Source: Nigerium massiliense
Lineage (GTDB): Bacteria; Actinomycetota; Actinomycetes; Propionibacteriales; Propionibacteriaceae
Assembly: GCF_000826085.1 (NCBI RefSeq)
Contig: NZ_CCYM01000003.1
Coordinates: 682,001-746,000 of the forward strand
Reading direction: 5' to 3'
DNA: 64,000 nucleotides
In this document: one piece after another, positions 20,038 through 29,032 of the stretch
Numbering within the stretch: position 1 is the stretch's first letter
Layout: the number at the start of each line of letters is the position of its first letter
Notes under the pieces: model-generated
Databases searched by the model: none
Seen by the model: only the letters and a program-made list of their open reading frames with translations
Told to the model about the DNA's origin: nothing
Program-made: the position numbers and the translations under genes

Positions 20038-20594
20038 TCGGACACCCCCTCGCGGTGAAGCACGAACAGGAACGGACGATCCCACCCGCGCATGTCCATC
20101 GCGCCGACCACGGTGTTCTCGTCGACGAGGCGGAAGTGGTCGCTGACCGGCAACGCGTCGTACATCATCGTCGCCGTCACCACCCCGCGATACTCGACCA
20201 TCCGCAGGCGGGCGGAAGGCCGCGAGGTCTTCAGCAGCGGCATGACGGCGAGCGCACCGCGCTGCACAGGCCCAGACCGCAGCGCTGAAGGGAAACGGGT
20301 GGCCAGACCCATCGGAACGAACCGCGGGTTGAGCGCGAACGTGCCCTTCGCGCCGTCCATGACCAGCGGATCGACCTCCTCCACGCCGCGGAACCGTTTG
20401 CCGTGCCAGCGCATGGCCTCAAGGAGGCCGTCGAGCGGGTGCCCGGTCGGGAGCCCGGCGCCCTTCCATTGTCCGATCATCTGATCGATGGTCACCGCCG
20501 GAAGCCCGTCGTACAATGCCAGCGCTTCCTCGGAGGTCGACCCCTGGACGAGACGCGTCAGCGTGGCGGGGCTGTCGGACCGTTGCTGTTCCAT
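20034..20594 (-). CDS. DUF4334 domain-containing protein (GXWXG motif)
   Basis: A 186-residue protein. An N-terminal GXWXG segment (IGQWKGAGLPTGHPLDGLL, residues about 40-58) and a C-terminal DUF4334 domain (MVEYRGVVTATMMYDALPV, then AMDMRG) identify the family. Such proteins are lipocalin-like small beta proteins of unknown function that often sit beside oxidoreductases. It is the first gene of the SDR/TetR operon. The ATG at 20592-20594 was chosen for its GAGGAAGG ribosome-binding site; the frame stays open upstream through the operator, which argues against a longer protein. Confidence 0.85.
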   Translation of the reverse strand: MEQQRSDSPATLTRLVQGSTSEEALALYDGLPAVTIDQMIGQWKGAGLPTGHPLDGLLEAMRWHGKRFRGVEEVDPLVMDGAKGTFALNPRFVPMGLATRFPSALRSGPVQRGALAVMPLLKTSRPSARLRMVEYRGVVTATMMYDALPVSDHFRLVDENTVVGAMDMRGWDRPFLFVLHREGVSE

Positions 20595-20614
20595 CGCGAA
20601 CCTTCCTCGATCAA

Positions 20615-20638
20615 CGAAACTTGCTCGTTTCGAAACGA
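20615..20638 (-). promoter_or_regulatory. Palindromic operator (CGAAAC half-sites), probable TetR target
   Basis: A perfect 14-bp palindrome TCGTTTCGAAACGA occupies 20625-20638. A third half-site CGAAAC at 20615-20620 forms a second inverted pair with GTTTCG at 20627-20632 (6-base spacer). The patch is strikingly A+T-rich for this genome and lies just upstream of the DUF4334 ribosome-binding site. A TetR gene closes the same operon, so autoregulation is likely. Confidence 0.7.
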
Positions 20639-20755
20639 AAACGTACACCTCCGTGTCGTTGGCCGATAGCGCTGCGATGTTCTCCACGCCCGGTTCACCA
20701 CGGCACCCGTCTCAAGCCCGGTCGGTCGCCGAGGCTTGACCAAGCACCATGAGAA

Positions 20756-20787
20756 ACGCCCCCGGAACCTCACGGTTCCGGGGGCGT
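20756..20787 (-). terminator. Intrinsic terminator downstream of gdhA
   Basis: A perfect 14-bp stem (20756-20769 with 20774-20787) closes a TCAC loop 14 bases after the gdhA stop. It is followed on the minus strand by a short TTTCTC. It also insulates gdhA from the accessory operon further along. Confidence 0.8.
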
Positions 20788-20801
20788 CTGTCAGGGATCG
20801 C

Positions 20802-22292
<1,491 letters not shown>

Positions 22293-22309
22293 TCATCGAG
22301 CAGAACGAG

Positions 22310-22427
22310 TTGATCGGAACTGAGCCGATCTGGCTGACCGGTGACCTGACCTGGGCTGAGTGAACTGAGCTGAGCCGAACCGAGCCCGATCGGAGCTGAT
22401 CTGAGCCGATCGGAGCTGGTCCGGGTC
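22310..22427. repeat. Degenerate short-period repeats (GATCGGAGCTG / TGAGCCGATC words)
   Basis: The 295-base gap between fixB and gdhA holds a run of imperfect repeats. GATCGGAGCTGATCTGAGCC (22388-22407) is followed directly by a second copy beginning GATCGGAGCTGGTC (22408-22421). TGAGCCGATC recurs at about 22322-22331 and 22402-22411. Words of the CTGAGC/CTGACC kind fill the space between. The array can fold into several alternative hairpins. It lies just past the fixB stop, so it may act as a terminator region. Nearer gdhA (22149-22300) I see only the possible TAGGCT -10 box. Confidence 0.6.
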
Positions 22428-22443
22428 GCGCGGGCGCCGAGCC

Positions 22444-23502
22444 TCAGCGTGCCCGCGCCCTCCCGCCCGCCGTCTCGAGCGCTGCGATGAGTTCCGGGAC
22501 GATGGCGTAGAGGTCGCCCACAACCGCGTAGTCGGCCTCGCGGACGTAGGGGCAGTCGGGGTCGGAGTTCACCGCCACGACGGTGCTGGCGCCGCGGGTG
22601 CCCTCGGTGTGCTGCGGCTGCCCCGAGATGCCCAGCACCACGTAGAGGTCGGGAGCGACGTGGCGCCCGGTGACGCCGACGAGCCGGTCGGAGGGGAGCC
22701 AGCCCAGCCAGTCGCTGAGCGGCTGCGAGCACGCGATCTCGGCGTCGAGGGCGTCGGCGAGATCGGCGATCAGTCCCAGGTCGTCCTTCGCGCGAAGGCC
22801 GCGGCCCACGGCGACGATGCGGGACGCCGTGGCGAGGTCGCCGTCGCGCTCGGCCGGCCTGTCGTCCAGCACCGTGACGCTCAGCGGTGTCACGGCCACC
22901 TCTTCGACGGTGGCGGCTGGTTCAGGCGTGGTTGCCGCAGCGTCGTTTCCGTCGGGGGCGCCGCCGACCCGGCCGGGCTGAGAGGCGCCGGACCGGGGGG
23001 CGTCGGACCCGAGGGCGCCAGCCGCGTCCGGTGCGCCGCGCGGGGTTGCCCGCTCCGATGCCCTGCGCCGAGACACGTCCAGCGCCAGCGCGATCGGGCC
23101 GGCGAACGTGCGCGTCTCCGTCGCGATGCCTCCGGCCACGGCGCGGGTGACCGAGATCCCGTGGGCGGTGCGCGCCACGGCGGTGACCTCGGCCAGGACC
23201 GGCGCGACCAGCGCGGCGGCCACGGCGCCCAAGAGCGCGCGGCCGCCCGCATCGTCCGACGCCAGGACGGCGCCCGGTTCCGCCCGGGCCACCAGGGAGG
23301 CGACGCCCGCGGCGTAGGCCTCCACGGGCGTGTCATCCGCCCGCGGGACCCGGCGGACGCCCGTCACACCGCCGGCGGCGACCTCGTCGGCGAGCGCGCG
23401 GTCGCCGACGACGACCGTGGTGATCGGCTCGCCGATCGCGGACGCGGCGCGCAGCAACTCGGCCGTGCCGCGGTGGCGGCTGATCAGCAGGTACGTGCTC
23501 AT
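22444..23502 (-). CDS. fixB: Electron transfer flavoprotein alpha subunit family protein (FixB-like)
   Basis: A 352-residue ETF alpha-type protein. The C-terminal FAD domain is recognisable: VAVGRGLRAKDDLGLIADLA, then APDLYVVLGISGQPQHTEG and VAVNSDPDCPYVREADYAVV, ending DLYAIVPELIAALE. The N-terminal half is the Rossmann-like ETF domain. Residues about 145-200 form an Ala/Gly/Pro/Arg-rich linker (SERATPRGAPDAAGALGSDA...) that is longer than in most ETF-alpha proteins. With FixA it passes electrons from an acyl-CoA or other flavoprotein dehydrogenase, none of which is nearby. The start overlaps the fixA stop (ATGA). Confidence 0.85.
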   Translation of the reverse strand: MSTYLLISRHRGTAELLRAASAIGEPITTVVVGDRALADEVAAGGVTGVRRVPRADDTPVEAYAAGVASLVARAEPGAVLASDDAGGRALLGAVAAALVAPVLAEVTAVARTAHGISVTRAVAGGIATETRTFAGPIALALDVSRRRASERATPRGAPDAAGALGSDAPRSGASQPGRVGGAPDGNDAAATTPEPAATVEEVAVTPLSVTVLDDRPAERDGDLATASRIVAVGRGLRAKDDLGLIADLADALDAEIACSQPLSDWLGWLPSDRLVGVTGRHVAPDLYVVLGISGQPQHTEGTRGASTVVAVNSDPDCPYVREADYAVVGDLYAIVPELIAALETAGGRARAR

Positions 23503-24287
23503 CGGTCCGCCTCCCCGAGGAGGCCCTCGCCCCGCAGTGCGACCAGGAGCCGGGACGCGGCCTCCGCGGCGTCGGCCCCGTCGATCACCTGGCCGCGCCG
23601 GGCGGCAGGCTCGGCCTTGGCGGTGGCCGTCACGGTGCCGGGCGCGACCTCGGGGACGCGCAGCGCAGAAAGCTCAAGGCGTCCGACCGGCTTGGTGGCG
23701 GCCGCCAGGACGTCGGCCATGCCCGGCGGGGCCGGCTGCCCGGCTTGGTCGGAGACGGCCAGCACGGCGGGACCCGCGACCCGGAGTCGCTGGGCGCGCC
23801 GGTCACCGATGCGCTCCACCGTCGTCCCCGAGGCGTCCGCGGTGACGGACGTGACGCCGGACAGCAGGGGCCAGCCCAGTCGTCCAGCCAGCACCGCGGC
23901 GGCCGTTGCGGCGTCGGACACCCCCGGCCCCTCGCCGGTCAAGACCAGGTCGACATCGCCGAGCCGGTCGATCGCGGCAGCGAGCACCATCCCGAGACGG
24001 GTCGCGCCCGCGAAGGTCAGGGCGGCATCGGCGACAACGACCGCGCGATCGACCCCCCGGGCGAGCGCGGCCTTGGTGGCGCTCGGCGTGCCGGCCGAGG
24101 GTCCCCCGGCGCACAACCCGATGCACTCGGTGCCCAGCGCGTCCGCCGCCTCCCGCCCACGCGCGATCGCGGCGGCGTCACCAGGAGTCAGCGCGGGCTT
24201 CGCCGCCGTCCAGTCGACCGTCCCGTCGGAACGCACGGTCGCGTCCTGCGGAAGCTCGGCCCAGGCGTACGCGACGACCACGCTCAT
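23499..24287 (-). CDS. fixA: Electron transfer flavoprotein beta subunit family protein (FixA-like)
   Basis: A 262-residue ETF beta-type protein. It begins MSVVVAYAWAELPQDATVRS and carries LTPGDAAAIARGREAADALG, DVDLVLTGEGPGVSDAATAAAVLAGRLGWP (in two parts: DVDLVLTGEGPGVSDAA and TAAAVLAGRLGWP) and VERIGDRRAQRLRVAGPAVL. The sequence is a diverged, FixA-like form. It overlaps fixB by four bases. The ATG at 24285-24287 was chosen because the family starts there; the frame is open for another 70 codons without family similarity. The 188-base gap upstream (24288-24475) shows no gene or clear signal, only a short coding-like stretch with an in-frame stop. Confidence 0.85.
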   Translation of the reverse strand: MSVVVAYAWAELPQDATVRSDGTVDWTAAKPALTPGDAAAIARGREAADALGTECIGLCAGGPSAGTPSATKAALARGVDRAVVVADAALTFAGATRLGMVLAAAIDRLGDVDLVLTGEGPGVSDAATAAAVLAGRLGWPLLSGVTSVTADASGTTVERIGDRRAQRLRVAGPAVLAVSDQAGQPAPPGMADVLAAATKPVGRLELSALRVPEVAPGTVTATAKAEPAARRGQVIDGADAAEAASRLLVALRGEGLLGEADR

Positions 24288-24475
24288 CTGCTGTCCTCTC
24301 TCGCCACCGCCCACGCGGGCGCGGACAGCCATTCTTCCCCTTCCGAGAGCGCGTCGGGGCGGAATGGCGCGGTTCACGTCGCCCGGTCCCAGATGTGCAG
24401 CAGCCTCCCCTCGTACGTCACCTGGACGCAGCGACCCGATCGGTTCCGCCGAGCTCGGCGTAGACGCGCAGCCGA

Positions 24476-26794
24476 TCATCGCTGGGTCGTCACCCATAGC
24501 TGTCCCTCCTCCCGTCGGGCCACCGCGATGGCACCCTGCTCGTCGGTGCGGACGATCCGTGCGCCCAGGCCGGCGACCAGGCGCAGGGTCTTCGCGGTGG
24601 GGTGCCCGTAGTCGTTCTTCGCCCCTACGCTCACCAGCGCGACCTGAGGCGAGGTGAGCGCGAGGAAGCCGGGCGACTGCCGCGAGCTGCCGTGGTGCGG
24701 GACGACCAGCACGTCGGCGTCTGCAGCGCCGCCGAGGCCGAGGAGCCGCTCCTGGCCCGCGTCTTCCCGATCACCGGCCATGAGCACCGTCAGCCCGCCC
24801 ACGTGCGCGCGCAATACGAGCGCCTCGTCGTTCTCCGCGGACGACTCCCCTTCCTCGGCGCGCGTCGAGTCCGGGGCCCGGTCGGGCGCGGCCAGCACCT
24901 CCACACGGACCGCCCCGGACGTCCACACCTGGCCGGGCCGCGCGAAGTGCCGGGGAACCCCGAGCCGCTCGACGATCGCCTCCCCCGACGGCGGGGACCG
25001 GACCACCGACGTGACAAGAGCCTCGACCCCGCGTCCCCGCAACGCCGAGAGCCCGGTGACGTGATCGGCGTGGAGGTGGGTCACGAGAACGAGCGGCACC
25101 CGGTGCACGCCGAGGGACGACAGGCAGGCGGCAAGCTTCGCCGGCTCCGGGCCGGTGTCGACGACCGCCGCGGAGCCTCCGCCCGCGTTGAGGACGATGG
25201 CGTCGCCCTGCCCCACATCGCAGGCCACCACCGCCCAGGTGCGCGGGGGCCACCCCGGCGGCGACGGCGTCCGGGTGAGCGTGATGACGAGCAGCGCGAC
25301 CAGGGCCAGCGTGAGACTCCGACGGGCCAGCACCAGGGGCATCGCCACGGCGGCCGCGAGCGACGTCACGGCGACGAGCGCGATCGCGGGCGGGGTCGCG
25401 GGCCAGGACGTCGTCGCCCCGGGGAGGACCTCGCCGAGCCGGGCGATCCAGCACAACCCCTGGGCACACCAGCCCGCCAGCCGCGAGCACGCCGCCGCGG
25501 CCGGCAGCCAGACGACGGACAATCCCGCGGCGATGAACCCGAACACGGTGGCGGGCCCGACCAGCGGTCCCGCGACAGCGTTCGCGATGAGCCCCGCCAC
25601 GGATACCTGGCCCGAGATCGCCGTGACGACCGGCTGGGTCGCGAGCTGCGCGGCCATCGGCACGGCCAGCGCCTCGGCGCACCAGCGCGGCATCCACCGG
25701 GTGAGCACCCGCGTCCACGACCCGGCCCACCACAGCAGCCCACCGGAGGCCAGCACCGACAGCGCGAAGCCGATGGACCGAGACATCCAGGGGTCGAGCA
25801 GCACCAACCCGAGCACCGCGACGGACAGATACCGGAGCCCTTGGCGTCCCAGTCCGCCCCGGCCGAGCGCGGCCAGCCCGACGAGCCCCATGGCCGCGGC
25901 TCGCACCACGGACGGTTCCGACAGGCACAGCACCACGAACCCGGCCACCCCCGCGACGAGCACCCCGGTCAGCCACCGGCCCCGGAAGCCGACCCCGACG
26001 GCGAGCGCCCGCAGGAAGACCAGCAGCAGCGTCAGGTTGGCGCCCGAGACCGCGGTCAGGTGCGTCAGGCCGGTCACTTTGAACCGGGCGACGAGGTCGT
26101 CGGTCATCGCCGACGTGTCCCCCACCACGAGCGCCGGCACGAGGGCACGCGGCTCCGCGCTGAGTCCGGCGCAGGAGGCCCGCAGTCCGGACCTGATGCG
26201 CTCGACGACCAGATCGACGCCGCCGGGCGGCGCGATCACCCGCGGGGACGCGCGGCTGCGCATCGTCGCGACCAGCGGCTCTTCGGGTTCTGGCGCGCCG
26301 AGCCGCACCGTGGCACGGACGGTCGACCCCAACGGCAGCCGCCGCCATTCCTGCGCCGCGTCGCCGGTCGCACTCACATCGACGGGGGCACCCGACGTCC
26401 AGGCACGACCCCGCGCGTCGATGTGCAGGACGACCGCCCGGCTCGACCACCACGCCGGCTTCGTGCCGGCGGCCTCGTGGTACCGGGCACCTCCCTGCAG
26501 CCGCAGGTCGGCCACGGCGACGGCGCCCGACTCGCCGAGCGCCCGCACGGGATCGTGCTCGCGCTGCCAGACCTGCAGCCAGCCGATCAGCAACACCGCC
26601 GCCGCGGTCAGCGCCACCGCCGTCCACAGACGGCGGCGCCGGAGCAACCCCGCTCCACCGATGACGACGGCCGCCACCGCCCCGCCGCCGGCCAACGCCG
26701 CCGACCCGGAGGTCGCCAGCCATCCGGCAGCCCAGGCGGCAACCGCCAGCGCGATTGGCCGGCGGTCAACGCGCTCGCGCTCCTGCACGCTCAC
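24476..26794 (-). CDS. comEC: ComEC/Rec2 family competence protein
   Basis: A 772-residue polytopic protein of the DNA-uptake channel family. An N-terminal membrane pair and a DUF4131-like OB-fold (about 60-210) are followed by the Competence domain with about 8-10 membrane segments (HLTAVSGANLTLLLVFLRAL near 245). The C-terminal metallo-beta-lactamase domain (about 515-765) has THLHADHVTGLSAL and VVPHHGSSRQS, so its metal ligands are present. It is thought to form the channel and degrade the non-transported strand. Its GTG start overlaps the comEA stop as GTGA. Pilus genes for a complete competence system are not in this window. Confidence 0.93.
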   Translation of the reverse strand: MSVQERERVDRRPIALAVAAWAAGWLATSGSAALAGGGAVAAVVIGGAGLLRRRRLWTAVALTAAAVLLIGWLQVWQREHDPVRALGESGAVAVADLRLQGGARYHEAAGTKPAWWSSRAVVLHIDARGRAWTSGAPVDVSATGDAAQEWRRLPLGSTVRATVRLGAPEPEEPLVATMRSRASPRVIAPPGGVDLVVERIRSGLRASCAGLSAEPRALVPALVVGDTSAMTDDLVARFKVTGLTHLTAVSGANLTLLLVFLRALAVGVGFRGRWLTGVLVAGVAGFVVLCLSEPSVVRAAAMGLVGLAALGRGGLGRQGLRYLSVAVLGLVLLDPWMSRSIGFALSVLASGGLLWWAGSWTRVLTRWMPRWCAEALAVPMAAQLATQPVVTAISGQVSVAGLIANAVAGPLVGPATVFGFIAAGLSVVWLPAAAACSRLAGWCAQGLCWIARLGEVLPGATTSWPATPPAIALVAVTSLAAAVAMPLVLARRSLTLALVALLVITLTRTPSPPGWPPRTWAVVACDVGQGDAIVLNAGGGSAAVVDTGPEPAKLAACLSSLGVHRVPLVLVTHLHADHVTGLSALRGRGVEALVTSVVRSPPSGEAIVERLGVPRHFARPGQVWTSGAVRVEVLAAPDRAPDSTRAEEGESSAENDEALVLRAHVGGLTVLMAGDREDAGQERLLGLGGAADADVLVVPHHGSSRQSPGFLALTSPQVALVSVGAKNDYGHPTAKTLRLVAGLGARIVRTDEQGAIAVARREEGQLWVTTQR

Positions 26795-27873
26795 CCGAGC
26801 GTGACCTGGTCTTTCAACCGCTCGAAGGTCTTGGGCCCGACGCCGTCGATCTCCTGCAACTCCTCGACCCGGCTGAACCGCTGGTGCTCCTGCCGCCAGG
26901 ACAGGATCTTCTGCACCATCACCGGGCCCACCCCCGGCAGGGTGTCCAACTGCTCGGCGGTTGCGGTGTTCAGGTTGACCTTCGTGGTCGCCGTGCCGGC
27001 CGTCCCGGACGCGGCACCCGCTGCTGGCGCCGCCGCGACCCCACCGGTCTCCCCCGTGAGCCCGGCCACGACGCGCCCACCGGGTTTGGAGGGGTCGCCG
27101 ATGACGATCTGGGCGCCATCCGGCACGACCGCGGCCAGGTTCAGGTCTCCAGGACGCGCGCCGGCGGTCAGACCGCCCGCCGCGTTGACGGCGTCCAGCA
27201 CCCGAGCCCCTTCAGGAACGCTCACCACCCCGGGACGCTTCACCTGTCCCCGCACGTGCACCCGCAGCCGCGGCGCCGGCGTCGCCGACACACCCGCGCC
27301 CGGCGGGCCGGACGGCGGGCTGCTGGCTGGCCCGGACGGCGGTCCTGCAGGCTCCTGGACGGCGGGCGCGGCGACCGGCTCGCTGCGCGCCTGCACCATC
27401 GAGTAGCCCGTCCACAGGCAGCCGGCGAGCACGATGATGGCGATCACCGCGAGGTGTTCACGCCCCAGTTCGACGCCGCGCCGCAGCACGCCGCGCCAAC
27501 CGGCGGCGGGCCCGGCCTCTCGCCCGCCGTCGCCGGCCGAGGGATCCGACGTCAGCCCCGCGCGTGCCACGCCCTCGTCGGCGCGTTCCAGGCCGAGCAC
27601 CTCGGCGAATCGGTCTTCGACGGCGCGATCGGCGGTTCCCGGCCGGACCGCCGATTCCGCTGCGGCATCGACGCCGTCACTCCATGAGGGCGGAGCCTGC
27701 CCGATCGCCCGCCGTGGCAGACCGGTTGTTCCTCGGTGTTCCGACGAGCCGGGAGTGTGAGCCGCGATCGCCGGAGTGCCGCCGGGAGGTGCCATCTCCG
27801 CCAACCTCGCGCGGACAACGTCGCTCAGCGCCTCGTCGGACCGCAACCACCGCATCGTCGTCATGCCTGCCAC
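26791..27873 (-). CDS. comEA: ComEA family DNA-binding competence protein
   Basis: A 360-residue protein with a cytoplasmic N-terminal region (1-130), one membrane helix (about 140-160, HLAVIAIIVLAGCLWTGYSM), a Pro/Ser/Gly-rich linker, an SLBB domain (about 200-260, VHVRGQVKRPGVVSVPEGAR) and a C-terminal helix-hairpin-helix pair (KVNLNTATAEQLDTLPGVGP and VEELQEIDGVGPKTFERLKD). It binds double-stranded DNA outside the membrane and hands it to ComEC. The N-terminal tail is much longer than in Bacillus ComEA. The start is uncertain: GTG at 27873, or ATG at 27864 or 27855. Confidence 0.92.
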   Translation of the reverse strand: MAGMTTMRWLRSDEALSDVVRARLAEMAPPGGTPAIAAHTPGSSEHRGTTGLPRRAIGQAPPSWSDGVDAAAESAVRPGTADRAVEDRFAEVLGLERADEGVARAGLTSDPSAGDGGREAGPAAGWRGVLRRGVELGREHLAVIAIIVLAGCLWTGYSMVQARSEPVAAPAVQEPAGPPSGPASSPPSGPPGAGVSATPAPRLRVHVRGQVKRPGVVSVPEGARVLDAVNAAGGLTAGARPGDLNLAAVVPDGAQIVIGDPSKPGGRVVAGLTGETGGVAAAPAAGAASGTAGTATTKVNLNTATAEQLDTLPGVGPVMVQKILSWRQEHQRFSRVEELQEIDGVGPKTFERLKDQVTLG

Positions 27874-27953
27874 GATGGGAATCCGCGACCCGAATCCGTC
27901 ACCTTCTCGTGCCCTGTGGATAACGACCTTGTCCGCCCTGGTTCACTAGTGAG

Positions 27954-28943
27954 GTGACGATTCGAGACGCTGGGCGCCACTTGTTTCTTCTTGTCGGGGT
28001 CGGCTGTGCGCTCCTGGCAGGGACGTTGATGGCGTTGTACGTGTTTCCGCGGCTGCAGACCACCCGGGCCGCCGTCGCGATGTTGGCTTCGTTCATCCCC
28101 TACGGCATCGTGTTGTGGGCGATCACGCTGGTGATCTTCCTGGTGTGCGCACGCGGGTGGTGGCGCCCGCTCCTCGCGATCGTCGCCGCGGCCGCCCTGG
28201 TCGTCCAGGTTCTCTGGACCCAGCCGTACTGGCCGCGGCAGGCGCCCGCCGCGACAGGAACGCCGCTGCGGGTTCTGTCGTTGAACCTGCTGTGGGGGCA
28301 GGCGGACCTCGACCAGTTGAACCAGAAGGTCGCCGAGGCGAACCCCGACGTGGTCATTCTGCTCGAGTACACGGCCAGCGCCGACGACCGGCTGAAGTCG
28401 TCCCGGTTGGTGAAGGAATACCCCTATTCCGAGGGCTTCGACGGACCCGACTGGTGGGCGCCGATGGGCACGATCGTGCGGGCCAAGCGCCCGCTGACCC
28501 CGGTCGGCGAGCCGGTCGGGCAGCCGAACCAGTACCTGGTGCGCCTGTCGCAGGCGAAGGGCCGCGACGTCGTCATCGCCGCAGCTCACCCCGAGAACAT
28601 GGTCGGCCCGGGCAACTGGACCTGGCTGCACGATGCCGAGCTGCTGCGCGACATGGTTCGCCCCTCCATGAATCAGCCCGTCGTGGCGATGGGCGATCTC
28701 AACGCGGTCGCCGAGCACATCACCCTGCGCCAGCTGGACGCCGCCGGCCTGAAGGACGGGGCCGCCGAGGCCGGCATGGGCTGGCAGCCGACGTTCCCCG
28801 CTCAGGGCTTCGGACCCATGCCGCCGGTGATCACCATCGACCACGTCCTCGTCAACGACAAGGTGACGGTTCAAAGCGTCCGCACGTTCAAGGTGGCCGG
28901 CACCGACCACCTCGGGCTGATCGCGGACCTCTCCATCGCCTGA
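27954..28943 (+). CDS. Endonuclease/exonuclease/phosphatase family membrane protein
   Basis: A 329-residue protein. Three hydrophobic helices fill residues 8-95. An EEP domain follows, starting RVLSLNLLWGQADLDQL, with the catalytic-site segments VILLEYTA, VVIAAAHPENM, VAMGDLNAVAEH and ITIDHVLVND, and a final AGTDHLGLIADL. The metal-binding Asn, Glu, Asp and His residues of the fold are all in place. A membrane-anchored extracellular phosphodiesterase acting on lipids or nucleic acids is likely; the substrate is unknown. The start is GTG 27954, 80 bases from the divergent comEA start. Confidence 0.87.
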   Translation: MTIRDAGRHLFLLVGVGCALLAGTLMALYVFPRLQTTRAAVAMLASFIPYGIVLWAITLVIFLVCARGWWRPLLAIVAAAALVVQVLWTQPYWPRQAPAATGTPLRVLSLNLLWGQADLDQLNQKVAEANPDVVILLEYTASADDRLKSSRLVKEYPYSEGFDGPDWWAPMGTIVRAKRPLTPVGEPVGQPNQYLVRLSQAKGRDVVIAAAHPENMVGPGNWTWLHDAELLRDMVRPSMNQPVVAMGDLNAVAEHITLRQLDAAGLKDGAAEAGMGWQPTFPAQGFGPMPPVITIDHVLVNDKVTVQSVRTFKVAGTDHLGLIADLSIA

Positions 28944-28989
28944 CCCGCACAGACGGAGCCCCGCCTGCACGGGCCTGACCCGCACAGAC

Positions 28990-29021
28990 GAGAGGGCCGG
29001 ACGCACGCGTCCGGCCCTCTC
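28990..29021. terminator. Bidirectional terminator between EEP gene and leuS
   Basis: GAGAGGGCCGGACGC (28990-29004) pairs with GCGTCCGGCCCTCTC (29007-29021), giving a stem of about 13 bp between two convergent genes. There is no T-tract on either side. Confidence 0.65.
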
Positions 29022-29032
29022 AATCCTCGGCG

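Noticed and set aside
24288..24475. Possible small gene or extension of FixA in the comEC-fixA gap
   Set aside because: The frame continues upstream of the FixA start but resembles no family, and a second frame with coding-like residues is stopped; treated as non-coding.
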